Assembly: GCF_000006565.2 (NCBI RefSeq)
Contig: NC_031474.1
Coordinates: 1,643,613-1,707,612, forward strand
DNA from: Toxoplasma gondii ME49
Taxonomy: Eukaryota; Apicomplexa; Conoidasida; Eucoccidiorida; Sarcocystidae
DNA length: 64,000 nucleotides
Direction: 5' to 3'
Below the pieces are notes generated by a model. That model searched no databases. It saw nothing but the letters and a program-made list of their open reading frames with translations, and was not told the DNA's origin. Each line of letters begins with the position of its first letter. The first letter of the stretch is position 1. Below, in pieces: positions 10,309 to 24,064 of the stretch. The position numbers and the translations under genes are program-made.

Positions 10309-13300
10309 GGTCACAGATACAAATGTTCAATTGCGACTGACGTCAACCATTAGAAACAACGGAAACAAACGACCGGAGAATCCACGCAGAAGGGGCATCG
10401 ATCTACGCAGATACCGAAGCTCAAGTCCCTCAAAGCAAGAGCGTAACGCAAATCAGGCTGCCGCAATTCTTTATAAGTTCCAGCAGAAAACAACTTGCTG
10501 ACACAAACATGATCACGGAGTAGTGTGTCCAGTATTGAATCCAATAAAGGTCGCACTGGAGAACACAAGAACCTCGGTGGTTCTCCAGGACGGTCGTCGA
10601 ACTCGACTGATCGTGACTACCGTGACGGGTGTCACCTTTTGAGAGTCAGCCAAACCATGAAGCTGCGAAAGCCCTGAAAAAAGCCCTGTATGGGTGAAGA
10701 AAAACGAGCACGGCAAGTTGAACAAACTTGGAAGCAACAATACTGAGTTGGTGTGGGAGGTGCGCCGACGAGATACCCGGCCGGTGATATATGGGGTCAG
10801 ATTGCTTTTTGACGGAAGTTGTTGGCACTGGAAAGACCTCCTTGAAACAGCTGCATCAACGCAGGATCGCTCCAGAACACGGGTAGGGGGCTGGAATCAG
10901 CAAGTTAAACAGTCGTTCATTGAATGCATAGAGTGACGGTAACCGTATGAAATGATGCCAGAGGCCGGTGGAACCCGCAGTCAAAGTCATCGCGTGTCTT
11001 TCCCCTTTCTTTGTGGCTTCACAACAAGAAGAGTTATGCGCACGAACCAGTAGGTTTGACGACGACTTTAGGTGTCTTTTTCACTTTTCCCTTTAGCCCG
11101 AAAACCACCGGGCCATTCCAAGCAATTAGCGTCGCAGTTTGCAGCGCAAATTGCGAGCAGAAACAGACATGATCAAAGATGAATGATGGAAGACAGAGAG
11201 CACATGGACTAGGGAGGACGGAAAAGTAAGGGTGGCCAGCCGGAAAAAGAGGGTGAAAATGTGCACAGTTGGATTGAACTTTCGGTTTAAAAATGCAAAC
11301 ATTTTCCGATCTCGTGCACCAATCTAAAAATACCATCCCAGGCCGAACCAACAGTCAATCCAGCAGTCGAATCTAAAGGGAGAATCACTTTTTCCCAAAT
11401 TTGGCCCCCAGCGCGAAATAGTTAAAAAACTGACAAGACGGGTTTTTGTGTTTGTGACAAGGTTTTGAAAAGCTGCCAGTTAACCGGGCGTTGACAAGTC
11501 TAAGCCAAGGGTGCTCATTATCGCATTTTAGACACGAATAGAAAATGGCTTGACAGGTGTGCATTATGAAACGTTACACGGATCACATTTAAATTGAATT
11601 CGCTTCCCTTTCTTAAAAGGGCTCACATTCGACACCAAGGAAAAAGCGCCAATAGTGGGGCCGCCCTCCAGGCTCTAATAGCGAGCACGACTTGAGAACA
11701 GCTATCTCAACGGGATAACCAACCCTTAAAGAAATGGGAAAGCCGGGGAAAGAACACACAGATTACGACATCGTCCGCGCCTCCATGAATCTCCCGCCTT
11801 CCGGAGCTAGCAATTAGTGAAGTTTCGTTGCTTTCTTAAACTTCTAACAAGTTTCGTCCCAGATCGCGAACAGTGCGTAGTCTAGTGCACTGTGCCACGT
11901 TCGCATGTGGTGCGCGCACACACCATGCACCTCGCGCTCCACCACATCGGCGAAAAGGCACCAAAGATAAGCGGTCCTGAATATGTTGCTTCAACAAGGT
12001 TTTGAGAAGCTCATTAAAAACAACAACGCAGTCACGGTGACTCATATGCGTGGAGGTCACACTTTGCATATCCGTTAAAAAGAAGTCTTGGCGGTTACCC
12101 AAGGATGAGACGACCGATCAACGTGAAGCGACTACAGTTTGGCCACCCAGCGTAGTCAACGTACTTTGATTCATCACGACGAATTGGAAAAAACTGTGTC
12201 AAATGAATGTTTGTAAGGAAGCGGAAAGCGCTTATTGATGATTGAATAAAGCTGCGTCTGAGGCTTTCTCACCGCTGAGAAAAATCGATCCGTACGTGGC
12301 AGTGTTTGAGTCTCACGCCTGAAGGGCATTGTGGAAAGACAGTGCTGTTCAGAGGTACCTTGCGGATGTGGTGTATGCTCACGTTGTCTTCGCCAAAGGC
12401 GAAATGATTTTCTTTCCTCTGATGCTCACGTTCGATCCGCGTACCGAGAAAATGCTCAACAGCCGCATTAATTTGGACTCACTCGCCAGCCAGACAGGGT
12501 TTGGTAGGGTTGATACTCCTGTCGCACCAGTCACAGAGGTTACCAACCAGCTTCCTTCCTGACCCCACCCTCACGGCGTTCGTGCTGATGGCAAGTTTAT
12601 CTCGAGTCACCCACATGGGTTTAATCGATTTAACGTGAACATAGAAGGTGCAAATTATTTGTTGGCAGGGAGAGCCACTCCAGACAGGGAAACCACCTAA
12701 TCTGAACTATCATGTCCAAATTCACTTTCCCTCACAGCCTATCGATTAGTGGGCGATTCAGCAAGTAGTGTACTACAACAGGATGAGAGAGACATGTGCT
12801 TTTAGGCAACCGTGTCTCGGCGCATGAGCGGAACCTGCCGCAAATGAACGTGTCACGCAGCACGTGAGTATGTCAAAACCGTAACTTCACCAAACTGCTT
12901 GTTTCTATTCGTGTAGGGACCAGCGTTGCAGTTTTTCTGAAGAACACATCGTTGGTATCTATTAAATCTCTGCTACTCTCGTGATTTTCAAGCTATAGTC
13001 ATCATCATCTGAGTCTGGGCGTGGGACACGTGGGAACGACGCGGCTACAGCGGCCGCAACCGTTGACCCCTAAAGCAAGCTCCTACCGATCGCCAGTGCT
13101 TCGCGATTTATGCAAAAAAGTTCACATGCAGGCTACAAGCTTCGCAGCAAACTAACGTCGGCACGACGGCCAGCTTTACACCAGTAGCATCCGTGTTGCG
13201 TTGCAATAGCTTAAAACAGCGTTCAGAGAGAATGAAGAAATGTTCTGTAAAGACTGCAACAGAATTTCTAGCAGGTGTACGAGTAAACCTTTCGGTCTAC

Positions 13301-13460
13301 AGAGACAGTTAATTCCTGTACACGCCTAGGTGTCTTATACACACCAACGCCAAGATATGTCAAAAAGTGAGGCAGAAAGAAGACAGTTGCGCTATGAAAC
13401 GAACATTTCGGAAGGGTATTTTTTGGCACCTTCTCTTAAGCAGTCAAGCCGTGGCGGTTT
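10309..13460. other. 3.1 kb intergenic region, no gene seen
   Basis: This separates the disordered protein gene (5' end at 10308) from the 3' end of the GPI deacylase gene, so it should contain one promoter and one 3' untranslated region. Open frames are short. The only mildly protein-like one is 12329-12562 (+), 77 codons with a non-ATG start, ending in TGA; no motif was recognised. No repeat or RNA gene was seen. Confidence 0.5.
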
Positions 13461-16400
13461 TTAGGGGCCAGTAACAGATTTGTGAGGGCATGCAGGGACG
13501 CGAAGCCTCTCAACAGAAAAAACGATGCATTGCATCAACACGATGACACTCAAGACCATTTGCATACCGTCTGGCAGCCAAAACGCTAGCGAGGGAAGAA
13601 TAAGAGCTGCGACCACCTGCATACAAAGAGAAAAACCGTGTCATATGTCAGCCGTGATCCATGAGCCTTCTGCTGAGATCTTGAGCTAACATCGCGAAAA
13701 ATATTTTCACACAGCTGCGGGACAGCATGTGAACCCACCAAAGCAAAACGCCGCATTCATCGAAGAACACGCGAAAATGTGCGAACGGCTCATCCTCGAC
13801 TCAAGAATTCAGCGGCACCACTACGGAGTGCTATCAAAAACTCACGCATTGACAATCAAGTTGTAGCCTGTCCATAGCGTGACTAACTTCTCACCTGCCA
13901 CATCGCCTGCACCTTTACAGCTAAGGGCATCCCGGATGCTCCAGGGAAACCTTCTTCGTTGGCGTTTGAGGAAAGTTCCTTTCTTCGCGCACTCTCCCAT
14001 ATCGACTGCAGCAAGAGCCACGAAATAAGCCAGATGGCTGGAATCAGAGCCAGGCACATAGAAAACGCTTGGAACAGGGGTTCTTCATGGCGAAGAATAG
14101 AGGCAAAAACGTTGAAGCGGTCGGAGAGAGACGCGGCTTCGCCGTTTCTGACAGAAATTTCTTCCGAAACGTCAGTCTCCGAAAGGGGAAAAGACTGTAG
14201 TGATGGCGACAGAACCCAGAGACCCAGACGCCAAACTTGAGTGGAATCGTCCAACTCTGTTTGGCGAAGCGCGTGAATAGATTCGGCCATGGCTGCCGCG
14301 AGTGAGTTGTTTTTGTCTGCAACCTGCACAAGGACGGGAAACAAGACACGCAACGGAGAGTACTCCTGAAAGCCACCACATTCAGAACGGTTTCCCTTCC
14401 ACTTAGCAAAACTACTGTGTCTGCAGCACTCCCCGGTCCCGCCTGTGCCGTCTTCCCTTTTCCCCATGTCATTCTCTGTGTCTCACCTGGCACACGCCAC
14501 CTTCCGCTATCTCGTGCAATCCGATGAGCCGCCAGACCGCAAGTCCCACCGGGAGCGCATCGAGGAGAAGACACATGAGCAGCTGCCACCAAAGCAGCGT
14601 CAAAATGCAGCGTCTTCGTTGCGAATGGTCCCAGGCCACGACTTCATCGTCCACTCTTTTGTTTCCCAGATGCCCCTTAGAGACTCCGTTCCGCTCAGTT
14701 GTGCCTTCCGAGGAGCCGCGGTCGAAACCGGTATACCCCTCCGTGTTCGTCGCTCCCAAAGCGCCAGTCTCGGCGTGTGAGCTGCTCTCCCGTACAAACG
14801 AAAAAAACAAGCAAACAAAGCAAGCAACTAACATAATCAGTGCGGCCTGGTGCGGTTGACGCACAGCCAGAAGTAACAAAAAGCTCGCCAGCGCCCCTAC
14901 CAGGCAGACACCAACAGAACTATCTACATTGCCTGATGTATCGCAGGCGGCGGCCCTACGGTTCGCCGATCCCTGCTCCGACCCGACGCCACTCTCCCTC
15001 GACGCTTCCTCAAAAGCTTCTTTGTGTCTGTGTTTTCGCGTGACGGCTCGATCCTCCCCAGCGCTCGAGCCGTTCCCTTCCACCATGCGATCCACCTTGG
15101 CGATGACACTTTGCACGAACGATGTTTCACCCCCGCTCTCAGCGGTACGTGCGCGCGCAGAGCGGGACACCAAGCAGGTTGTGACATGAGCTAAGCCGAC
15201 AAATGCGAACCTAACAATTCGGCAAATCGCCCGACCGACGTGAAACATCAACCAAAATGCAACGCCGGCCAGCCCGAGAAGGACGAATAAGAGACTAACG
15301 GGGGGCAGCGGGGCCTGCATCGAGAACAAATACGACGAAGGCGGAACCAAGAATGAAGAGACAAGAGAAGGAGACAAATCTACAAAAGCTTCCGCGTCTG
15401 TTTGCGGGTGAAGCTGACAGAAGTCTGCGAAAAACGCATGCGAATATGAGAGAATAACTACACTAAGAATGGCCACAAGGCCGCAAGACAGCGCCAAACG
15501 AAACCTGACAGAGGTCCTGAATATCGACTTGTTTCTCTCTCGGGCTGCTGCGAGATACTTATCGATATGGTCAGTTTGCAAACCGCTGCACGCGGCTGTT
15601 GTGTGCCCGCCGGAGTTTGCGACATTCGCGGGGTGAAGGCCACGATCCGTTTTTGAGGCAGTCCCGGCTTGCAAGGCGAGCGGCGTCAAAAGAAAACAGC
15701 CGAGGAGGAGGCAGGAAATCACGACAAGGAAGGCAACAAACACGGATGTATACATGTTTAGAAGAAGTCGAACAAAAGACAGCATGGACCCGGTCGCTTC
15801 GACGACAAGTTCGGCGCTCCATTCATCAGACTCGCCGTCTGCAGCGGTAGAAACCGAGGCGTCGCGCACCGCTGCGGCCGACCACCCCGTCACGCCTTCC
15901 TCCATTTCCTCCATGAAGCTCGTGTCGTCAACGTGCACCGTGGGCAGGAGAAGCACTGGCGTTGTTTGTTCTCTGATGAACTTTGCGTCATCAGTATCAC
16001 CCTTTCTTTTCTGTCTACACTCTTCTCGCGGCGTGGCGCCCATGTTGCTCGTGCCCGAGAATGTTCGCGGGCTCTCATCTTCCTCTCGCCATTCCCTTCG
16101 TTGGGCTTCACTTGTGCACGCCGTCGCGTTTGGCGGCATGTAGCGCGGAGCAAAGATGTGCAGAGAGCTCTCTGCATCGAGGAACTGCACTTTTTTCGCC
16201 CAGCGTTGAAAAATCGCAGTCCATTGTTCCACAACGCTGCGGCCTGGCTCCGCGCCATCAGCGCCTTCTGTTCTCTCCGGACCACTCACGGCCTCCACGC
16301 TCAGACTCGGCCACCACCGCCCCGCAAGCGAGTTGGACGCCTTTCGCAGAAAGCAGCGTTTCTTCATTGAGAACTTCTGCTGTTGCGCGCCGCTGCCTCG

Positions 16401-19400
16401 ATAAAGTAAATCCAAAACGGAGGTGTCGCCCCTATCAGGCAAGCCGCTCAGAGCCGCCGCCGCCACCTCGGGCTGCTCCCAAGCCACGAGGACGAGGTCC
16501 AGCTGGCGGCAGAGAGAGCGGAACAGGCGAGGCATGCGGTCTGCCAGCGAGGCCGCGGGCCGGGAGACAGACCGCTGTTTCACGAATTCCACTCGCGTCG
16601 TGTACTGGTACGGGAAAAAGAAGGCAAGAGAGGCAGGAGACGGAAGAAGAAGGTAGCTGGGCGCCGACAAGAGAGAGGGAGTGGACGAGGCCGTCAGCGT
16701 GGCGAGAGGTACTCGCACCGACATGGGAGCGAAGAGGGAGAGAAGGAACTGGAGTGAAGGAAAGTACGAAAGAAACCTCGTAAACGAAAACGGGAGAAAA
16801 GAGAATGACAGCTGAAACGTAGGGGCTCCGCCTGAGGAGAAGGGCGCAGAAACGGACGACGGCACAGGCGACGAGGAAGGCGGGGCTCCAGAGGGTCGCG
16901 CGCTTGAGGCCCCCACCACTCCGGTCCCTGGACTTTGCCGGCGAGTCACGCCATCCTCACCTGCTCCCGTCTCCGCTTCCGCTCGCGCTGAAACCTCGCT
17001 CGCGACCTGCGGTCTACTGGCTGGGAAAGGCGCGTTCATATTCAAAAGAATCAAAACTGGAAAGTCGTCTCCACGCGACAACTTGTCCTCAGTCGGAGCC
17101 CGCGTCGAATCTCTTGTGCCGCCCGGAGCAGCCGTCGGAGGCAGCAGCCATCCACATGCCCTAGTAGGATAGAAGAGAGAAAATGAAGGCGGGAGGAACC
17201 GGAAGGAAAATCGAGCTTCACCGGGAGCACTCGAGGTCGGGGTCCTACGGTTCGCCACAAAAAACGCAAACGGGAAAGCGGACTCCGCGGAAAACACCAC
17301 TGAACTGCTTGAGTCGTCCGTGTTCACTGCTCCAGGCCTGCCGCTCTCCATTGCAGACGGCGCGCTCGCCTTGCTCGGGGTCGCACAAGATCCTGTAGAT
17401 GAACAGAGGGAAGAGTCGTCAGCCTTCAGGCGGCTCAGAAGTATGTCGAGGAATCTAGAGACGTCGGAGGCAACGACTTCGTCCAGCTTCTCAGCACCTG
17501 AGAATCCGCCGTCGCCCTTCTCCAAAGTCACCTGGCGACGACACAACGGCAGAGACGCTTCGTTGTAGTCATCTCCTTCACTGGAGCGCTGGAAAGGGGC
17601 GAGCGGCGATGGTTTCAGTCCGAAAAAGAGGGACCTCTGGAATGCGGAGGTTGATTGGATCGAGGGAACGGAACCCGTAGTAGTTTCCGCAGCTGAAGAC
17701 GGCTTATGGTCGTTCCCTGCGTCCGCTGACGCCCCTCCGAGCGGCTCTTCAGTCCCAGCAACGAGCGGATAAAGGACGACGGGGGGCGGCGAGACCAGGG
17801 GCTGCGAAGTGAGTTCGGAAAGCGAGGAAACAATCTTATACAACCCAGATTCGGCTTCTGCCGAGCCACCGCTCTGCACACTACACGAGGCATCCCCACC
17901 GCTGCTCTCGCCGCGACCGCTGTCGACCTGGTTGGGAAGAAGAGAACTACCACATCTGCGAGTCTTCGCGAAAACCGTGTCGAGTAGATTCTGCAGGCGA
18001 CTTTCCAGTTCCCTGCTGACTGGAACCGCACCCGTTGACAGGCCTGCTTCCCAGGGCCGTGGGGTGTCTGCAGCAGCGGAAGAAAGATTCAGAGAAGCGA
18101 GAGAGGACAGGGGCGCCCAAGGCGACAGAAACGTGGCGAATGGAGAGACTGTCAAGGTGTCAACTCTTTGCACCATTCGCCGGACGAGAGGGACCCAAGC
18201 TTCCGCGAGGCGAGATCCAACGGCCGCCGCAGTCGACGCAGATCCACCCGAATTTGGAGTTGTCGCGAGCGCCTTAGCGCCATTGGCCTTCGCGTCGCCA
18301 CGGGACTTTCCGAGGATGGTTCTTTCCAAGCTAGCGGCGCGCTGCGCGAGCCGAGCCTCTGGAACGCGTTGTTCCGCGTCTCGCAGAGTGCCCATGAGTC
18401 TCTCTTGTTCCCTTAAAATCTGCGCCAACAGCAGGAGCGGCGGTCGGGACCACATGAGGTTGTCGTGCGTGTGGCGCGTATGGACATCTCGCGAAAAGGG
18501 CAGCAACAGCGGGAAAAAGTGGAGCTGGGAGTGGAGCGTGTGGCCGGGCTGCGAGGCCGCGTCCACCTTCGGAAGGCCTCGTGCTCTCCAGGAGAAACGA
18601 AACCGGAACAGCGGGGGCAGAGCGGCCGGTGGAACGACAAACTCGTCAATCCAGCCCGATGCGACGGAGTAGAGAAACGTTGTGGAGGGGAGACATGGCT
18701 TCGCTTCGGCGCGTTCGACAAGCGCATGGTTTTCAGTACCGCCAGCCTCAGCTTCCTTGGCTCGAGCTAGCGCTGCCTTGGAAACAGGAATTCCAAACTG
18801 CTCTCCGAAGTCGTGCCACAAACGCCGGTAAAAGAAGCGGTATGGCAAGGCCAGCTGAATTGCTGGGTGCCCTCCCACTGGACTGCTCAGGAGGACGGTT
18901 GTCAAGAAGGAAAAGGACGACAAGTCGGGCTCGCACAGAGACGCCTTCGCGCTACCCTCCAGTGGATGCGCGTCAACGCCCTCGGCTTCGAGAGCGGGTG
19001 AAATGGACAGATCCCTTAAAGCGCTCACTTCGCTCGATGACCGCAGGCGTCGACGTTTGGAAAGAACTCGCAGCACCACTGTGCCTCCAAGGGAGTGACC
19101 CACCAGAGTCAACGGAGGACCTAGATTCGATGATGCCCCACGATCCCGAGCAGGAACGTACAGAGATTGCAGCTTCTCCAGGCACTGGATGACAAAGTCA
19201 GCCTGAAAGGAACCACGCCACTCAGAAAGACACGCTGTGTTGTAACAAAACGCGATTGGCAATACATAGCCAAACACGACCTCGGTGATCTCAGTCGACG
19301 CATGCACACATATGGAGCTCTGTTGTCTGCGTTTTTCTCGAAGAGACCGTTCCTCATGTGCACATAGGTGGATACATATATATGCGTACGTACAAAAGGT

Positions 19401-21016
19401 GGAGTCAGGATCCTGTCTACAATTTGCGTGTGTGGGCAAGAGCACATATGCGTAACCTCACCTGCTTGTCGAGAATTGTGGGGTGGAACGCAGAGGGCTC
19501 TCTATGGAAATCGACGACGTAGAGATGATACACAACTTTTACTTTCCGCCCATTTTGATTGTTCGTCGTCCGCGATTCTAAACCATCCCCCTGCTGGTTT
19601 TCGCCGTAGCCAGTCCCGAAAATGTGGTGTTCCATTGCTTCATCTGGATCGATTTCGTTCCCGACCGAGGCTGTCGGATTGTTTCTTTTCAGTGCTATGT
19701 CGTGGAGAGTCTTTCCCAAAGGGAGCACCTGGCGCCAGTCGCCGCGGTGACCTGGCACCACCAGCATGGGGTAGTACTCAACATCCGCTTCATCCTCGTC
19801 CTCTTGGGTCCTTTCATCATTTTTACTGGACTCCACCATTTTCTGTGGACGACTTCTTCGTGGGAGGTTGAAGGGTCGGCTGAAATCCGGTGCGGGGTCG
19901 TCGGCCGTCAGCTTGACAAAAAGCAGAGCGTAGTGCGAGTCTGCACGCATTGCACAAAGCCAAGATATCGATTCAAGCGAGTCGCGACCATCCCCGAATT
20001 GTGTTTCTGTACATCCACCGAGTTCCCCAAAGAAGAAATGAAGGCGTCGTCAAAACAGAAAAAAACCGGCATTTCTATCTCAAATATCCATGGCAACTGA
20101 CGGTTTGCCCGGGTCGCCAGTCCAACACTAAGAGCTCTGGATCGAATCCCAAAGTCCCGGCTGGGTCCATTCGGGGCAGCTGTCGTCTACCCAACGCGGA
20201 TCTCAGCTGCCGCAGAGTCCGACACAGCAAAAAGAACCGAGACGCTGTTGAACCCTCGCGTCCCTCGAAGGAATTTGCTTGGTTGCGCCGACGAGAGGGA
20301 CACCCGACACCACCAACATCCTGCCACCAAGCAACAGGAGCCACTGTGTCCTAGTTTCAGGGTGCATCTTGCTAGCGAGAGGGAAAGTGACGGTTCCCAC
20401 GTTGGCTTCCTGTTTAGACACGCCACGTTGGGAACAGATCTATTTGCTCTCAAATACGCTTACTTTTTTCGAGAGGAACGCGAGGGAATCGGCCGGAAGC
20501 TCGGACCAGATTGCGCGTGTGGTTCCCGTGGTAGTAGGGTGACAGCCCAGACAGTAGGATGAAACTGAAGGCGAATATCGCGAGGTAGAAAGCTGCGTTC
20601 TTCGCATGCCTTCGAAGCCAGAGAACTGCGCGCCGAACGGGCGCTGAAAGCCCCTGTTTCTCGCATTCTAGCGCGGCAGACTCGCCTTTGGCGGCACCCA
20701 GAGTCGTTTCTATTGCCTCCAGTCGCCTGTGTTTAGGAGGGAAAGCTCGCGCTGGATGTAACATTCGAGTTTCGCAAGTTTCTTGTGTGTTGCGAGAGTC
20801 GACCTCGGTGACGGCCCGCGTGGCTGCAGCCAACCAGGAGCCTTCGCTCCCGTTGTCTTTGTCGTTTCCTTTGTTTTCTGGAGACTCGGACCTCCTCCCA
20901 GGTTTCGTCCCCAGAGGGAGTCCTCCACGAGAGCGGCGCCTCTGAGAGTTAGACCCATTCAAGTTCGAGCGGTCACCAGAATGCGGCCGAGAGGAATATG
21001 TTTCGAGAGCCCCCAT
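13461..21016 (-). CDS. PGAP1-like GPI inositol-deacylase
   Basis: Five exons join in phase: 21016-20464, 20006-19462, 19202-14487, 14323-13895, 13616-13461, giving about 2132 residues. PGAP1/Bst1 enzymes sit in the ER membrane and remove the acyl chain from the inositol of GPI anchors. The model starts with a 135-residue cytosolic part and one membrane segment (AAFYLAIFAFSFILLSG, about 140-158). The alpha/beta hydrolase follows: PMLVVPGHRGDWRQV, YVVDFHREPSAFH, and the nucleophile elbow LVGHSLGG with Ser403. HDNLMW corresponds to the DHxxxxW region carrying the catalytic His. About seven further hydrophobic segments lie in the C-terminal third; the last exon ends in one (VVAALILPSLAFWLPDG). 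The length is about twice the usual 900-1000 because of large Ser/Ala/Glu-rich insertions. The first intron (acceptor at 20008-20007) is the least certain junction. A divergent gene (BET1-like) lies 1.5 kb upstream. Confidence 0.85.
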
Positions 21017-22557
21017 CGTGGCATCTCTCCAGATGCAGGTACATACCCCTGCGGACGAGTCACACGCACCCTCAAATGCCGCACACACGTGTCTGTCCTC
21101 TAAACCAGCGTGGCCGCTGCAAAATCTACTCTCGGGTTAGAGGGGAAAGTCCCCAACGTTGACCATCATTCACAAAACCGTGGAGCTCAAAATGAGGAAA
21201 CTGCCGGCTCGACTGCGCCCGAAGGCCTCCGCGAGGTAAATTTACTGGGGGGGGTTCCAGCACATCCATGAGAAACGCACTGCAATTCCCGCAGATGCGA
21301 GCTGGCCGGAGACAAAGACTCCTCCACCAACAAAGGGGGCGTTTACCAAAACGACAAAGCGCTTCACCATGATATTTTAAATGTCAGGTCACTGAGAGAG
21401 TTCCGGAAGACACTTCGCCTGGGAATTGCTTAGCCTCGGACGATTCACCCTTTGCGACACGACCAGCCCCCCAGAGAGATTAAGGGCATGCACGGAGCAA
21501 ACATTCTCGAGCTCGTCGCGCTTTGCTGCGACCTGTTACACTTTTTCCAGTCCTGGCCCGACAAGCCGAAAAGGCTGCAGTTTTTATGGCTTGGCTTAGG
21601 ACGACGACTAATTCCAGGCTCTGAATGCTTTTGGATGTTCTTGCGGAGAATTTCGCTCGCTGTCTTCCGTTCCTGAACAACGGTTTTCACAGGTGAAGAG
21701 AACTGAGGTGGTTTGGGCGGCAGTGACCACAACGCTCTTATTCCAAATCAAGACTGTCTGCATCTTGGACACATCTGGCGGTATCCTTCCCGCAATACGG
21801 GTCAAAACCTAAACTTTCAAGACAGACACAAATCCGCTTGGTTCAAGCGGACTAACAGATAGGATTGAACGCATCGTGTGCCCGAAAACGCCGGCAAGGA
21901 GTGTCTTTCCCGTGCCAGCCTGAGAGTCCGAAAGCTGCAGCACGCGCGGATAGCATTATGCATCTTTGTTGGTACTATTTTTCATTGTTCCGTTCTTCTT
22001 CCTGTCTTCTCCGCTCGTTCAAAGCGGCCCTGTTAGTCTCCTAAGACGGCAAAATCGGCTGATCCATCCAACTGTCCTTTTCAAAGCGTTGGAATACCAG
22101 TGTGCGATGACCGGCCGTGCGGTGCGACGTTCGGGGCATTCGGAGGATTCGTTTTGCCATCCCGGCAAATTCCAGGAGAGGTATTCGAGTTTTACTTGTC
22201 CATCTTCGTGACACACTTCCTGCGTCTGACAGTCGTCTCTTCGTTGCCTTGCTGTTATTCTTCGTTTTCCACCGCGCAACCCTCACATCGTTGGTAGGCT
22301 GTGCGCCTGTTTGCCCCGATCCGTTTTTCTGCTTGTTCCCTTTGGTATTTGTCCACTTTCCCACGTGTTTGCATGCACAGGACAGAGCGCTAACGCGAAA
22401 CTGGAAGAAAGCGAGAGTTAAGACAGTGATATTGGATGGCCGCCGGTAGAAAGCGGCTGGCTGGCGTGTGAGCTACGTAAAGACCACCAGTCGTTTCAGA
22501 GAGCCATAGAGGTGGAAGCGGTTTCTTTCTGACTAGTTCAACCCAACGCGCGTACCG
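21017..22557. other. Divergent promoter region between GPI deacylase and BET1-like gene
   Basis: This 1.5 kb lies between two gene starts that point away from each other. A run of nine G residues occurs near 21247. Open frames on both strands are short and overlap each other. The TGCATGCA element at 22370 is listed separately. Confidence 0.5.
22370..22377. promoter_or_regulatory. Palindromic TGCATGCA element upstream of the BET1-like gene
   Basis: A perfect TGCATGCA lies about 180 bases upstream of the ATG at 22558, almost the same distance as the copy upstream of the GT32 gene. The motif class is known from coccidian promoters; activity here is inferred. Confidence 0.35.
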
Positions 22558-24064
22558 ATGATGAGAAAGAAAGAAGGGTATGAGAGGCGCAGGTTTGAGC
22601 AGCGTGGCATGGACGCAATGGAGGAGGAAAACGATGCTTGCATCGTTGATTTGGAGTCCAAGGTGCAAAGTCTTAAACAGGCAAGTCCACCATTTCCGTG
22701 AGACACGTCTCTACTTCGTACCATCGAGATCTGGTATTCAAATATTTAGAATCGGGTTGCTCAGATGTAAACATACGGACAGGCAGCAGCTGCAGCAGAA
22801 GCCTTCATTTTGTAAGGCGTTAAGGTAGCGCCTCCCTTCCCGCTTGTGTAGGCCTTCATTTTCCATGTATCCTACACAGCAGAAATACCTCTTTTCTGGC
22901 GTCATGGCAATTGAGTGTGACGAGGAACGACAATCACAGTGTTGTTTCGCAGCTGCCCAACAACAAGCCTGGTACGGGGATCCAGACAACACCCTGAAAC
23001 TATGGCGTTAACTGAGCATAATGCAGCAGATGCTGTGTAGGCGAAACCCACGTTGAAAGTCAGATTTGGTTGATGGTAAAGTTTGGGGCAGTAATAAGAC
23101 GAATTTCATTGCCTGTATTGGTTGCACTTGCAGCTGAGCTTGGCCATGCGCGATGAGGTACAGGAGTCGAACAATCTCCTCGAGGGTATGGTAAGCCTGA
23201 AACAGGTGGATGCAAGAGGCGTGGATGATGCTCTGTGCAACGGCGTCCGTCTGAAAAAATTTAAAAGAAAGCGAGTGATATTACTCAGCGCTTGCGGTGG
23301 AGAGTGCTACATGTACCGCGGGGTTTGGTGGGTAGATGGACACGGGCTCTCAAAAGTGGCTGACGGACAAGGAAGTTAGACGTGGGAATCAGGTGTTTTT
23401 CCGTGTGGCGGGGAATCAGGCAGTTTAGCGGACTGGGATTGCTGGCAAGCTCACCAGAACTTACACTATTTTTTCTTGGCATCGAAATACGGTGTGGACG
23501 CAAGGCAGTCCCAAAAGGAGGCTGTTCACCTGAGTCCAGCTTTTCGTCTCTGGGTCTTTGCTGCACTCAAACCCTCCAATGGCATGCTCGGTTCGTTCTA
23601 GTTGTGTCCTGTTCTTTTAGGAAAGATGCCTGTGCTGTGTTCCTTTGTTCTAGGCTGGCGGCTTGGATGGAGTGCGGAATTCGATCCGATCGTCAATCAA
23701 GCGGATGGAAAACCTCTGGAATCAAAGAGTAGGTTAAACGCGTGATCCTCCAGTCCTCGTAGTGTTGGTGTGTTCCAATTTCCAGAGATGTTTTGTGTTC
23801 TTAAGTGTACGTCTACGGAATCATTGTGAAATAACGGGGAGCGTAGAAGGCAGTGTTTCTACAGTGGCCAGTGGTCAGTCGCTGCTTCGTAATCTTTTTT
23901 GTTACTCGTATTTATCCTTGGGACACTATTTGGACGGATCTTTCCTCCTCTGTGTGGTGCGTTCTGTTGTGCTGCAGGGTGGCTGGCACACTTGCTACCT
24001 TGCGTTATTCGTCGTCGTTATATTCATAATTTTCTACTTTCTCTATGGTAAATCGTCTGCCTAG
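22558..24064 (+). CDS. BET1-like Qc-SNARE (ER-Golgi vesicle fusion)
   Basis: Four small exons join in phase 0: 22558-22680, 23134-23190, 23654-23728 and 23978-24064, giving 113 residues, close to the 110-120 usual for BET1. BET1 is a Qc-SNARE that pairs with other SNAREs to fuse ER-derived vesicles with the Golgi. The SNARE heptads run from EEENDACIVDLESKVQSLKQ (end of exon 1) through LSLAMRDEVQESNNLLEGM (exon 2), with the central zero-layer Gln expected around VQES, into GGLDGVRNSIRSSIKRM (exon 3). Exon 4 is a membrane tail (LALFVVVIFIIFYFLYG) with only five residues after it, the tail-anchored layout of SNAREs. The first intron starts with GCAAGT rather than GT, so it is a GC-AG intron. Two adjacent ATGs (22558, 22561) are possible starts. 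An additional 5' exon cannot be excluded. Confidence 0.85.

Noticed and set aside
15599..18672. Several plus-strand open frames up to 287 codons
   Set aside because: Antisense shadows of the large GPI deacylase exon, which has hydrolase motifs and phase-matched splice partners.
20107..20170. tRNA-like stretch with a TCGAATCCC segment resembling a B box
   Set aside because: No acceptor stem, D arm or cloverleaf could be formed around it on either strand; it lies in an intron of the GPI deacylase gene.
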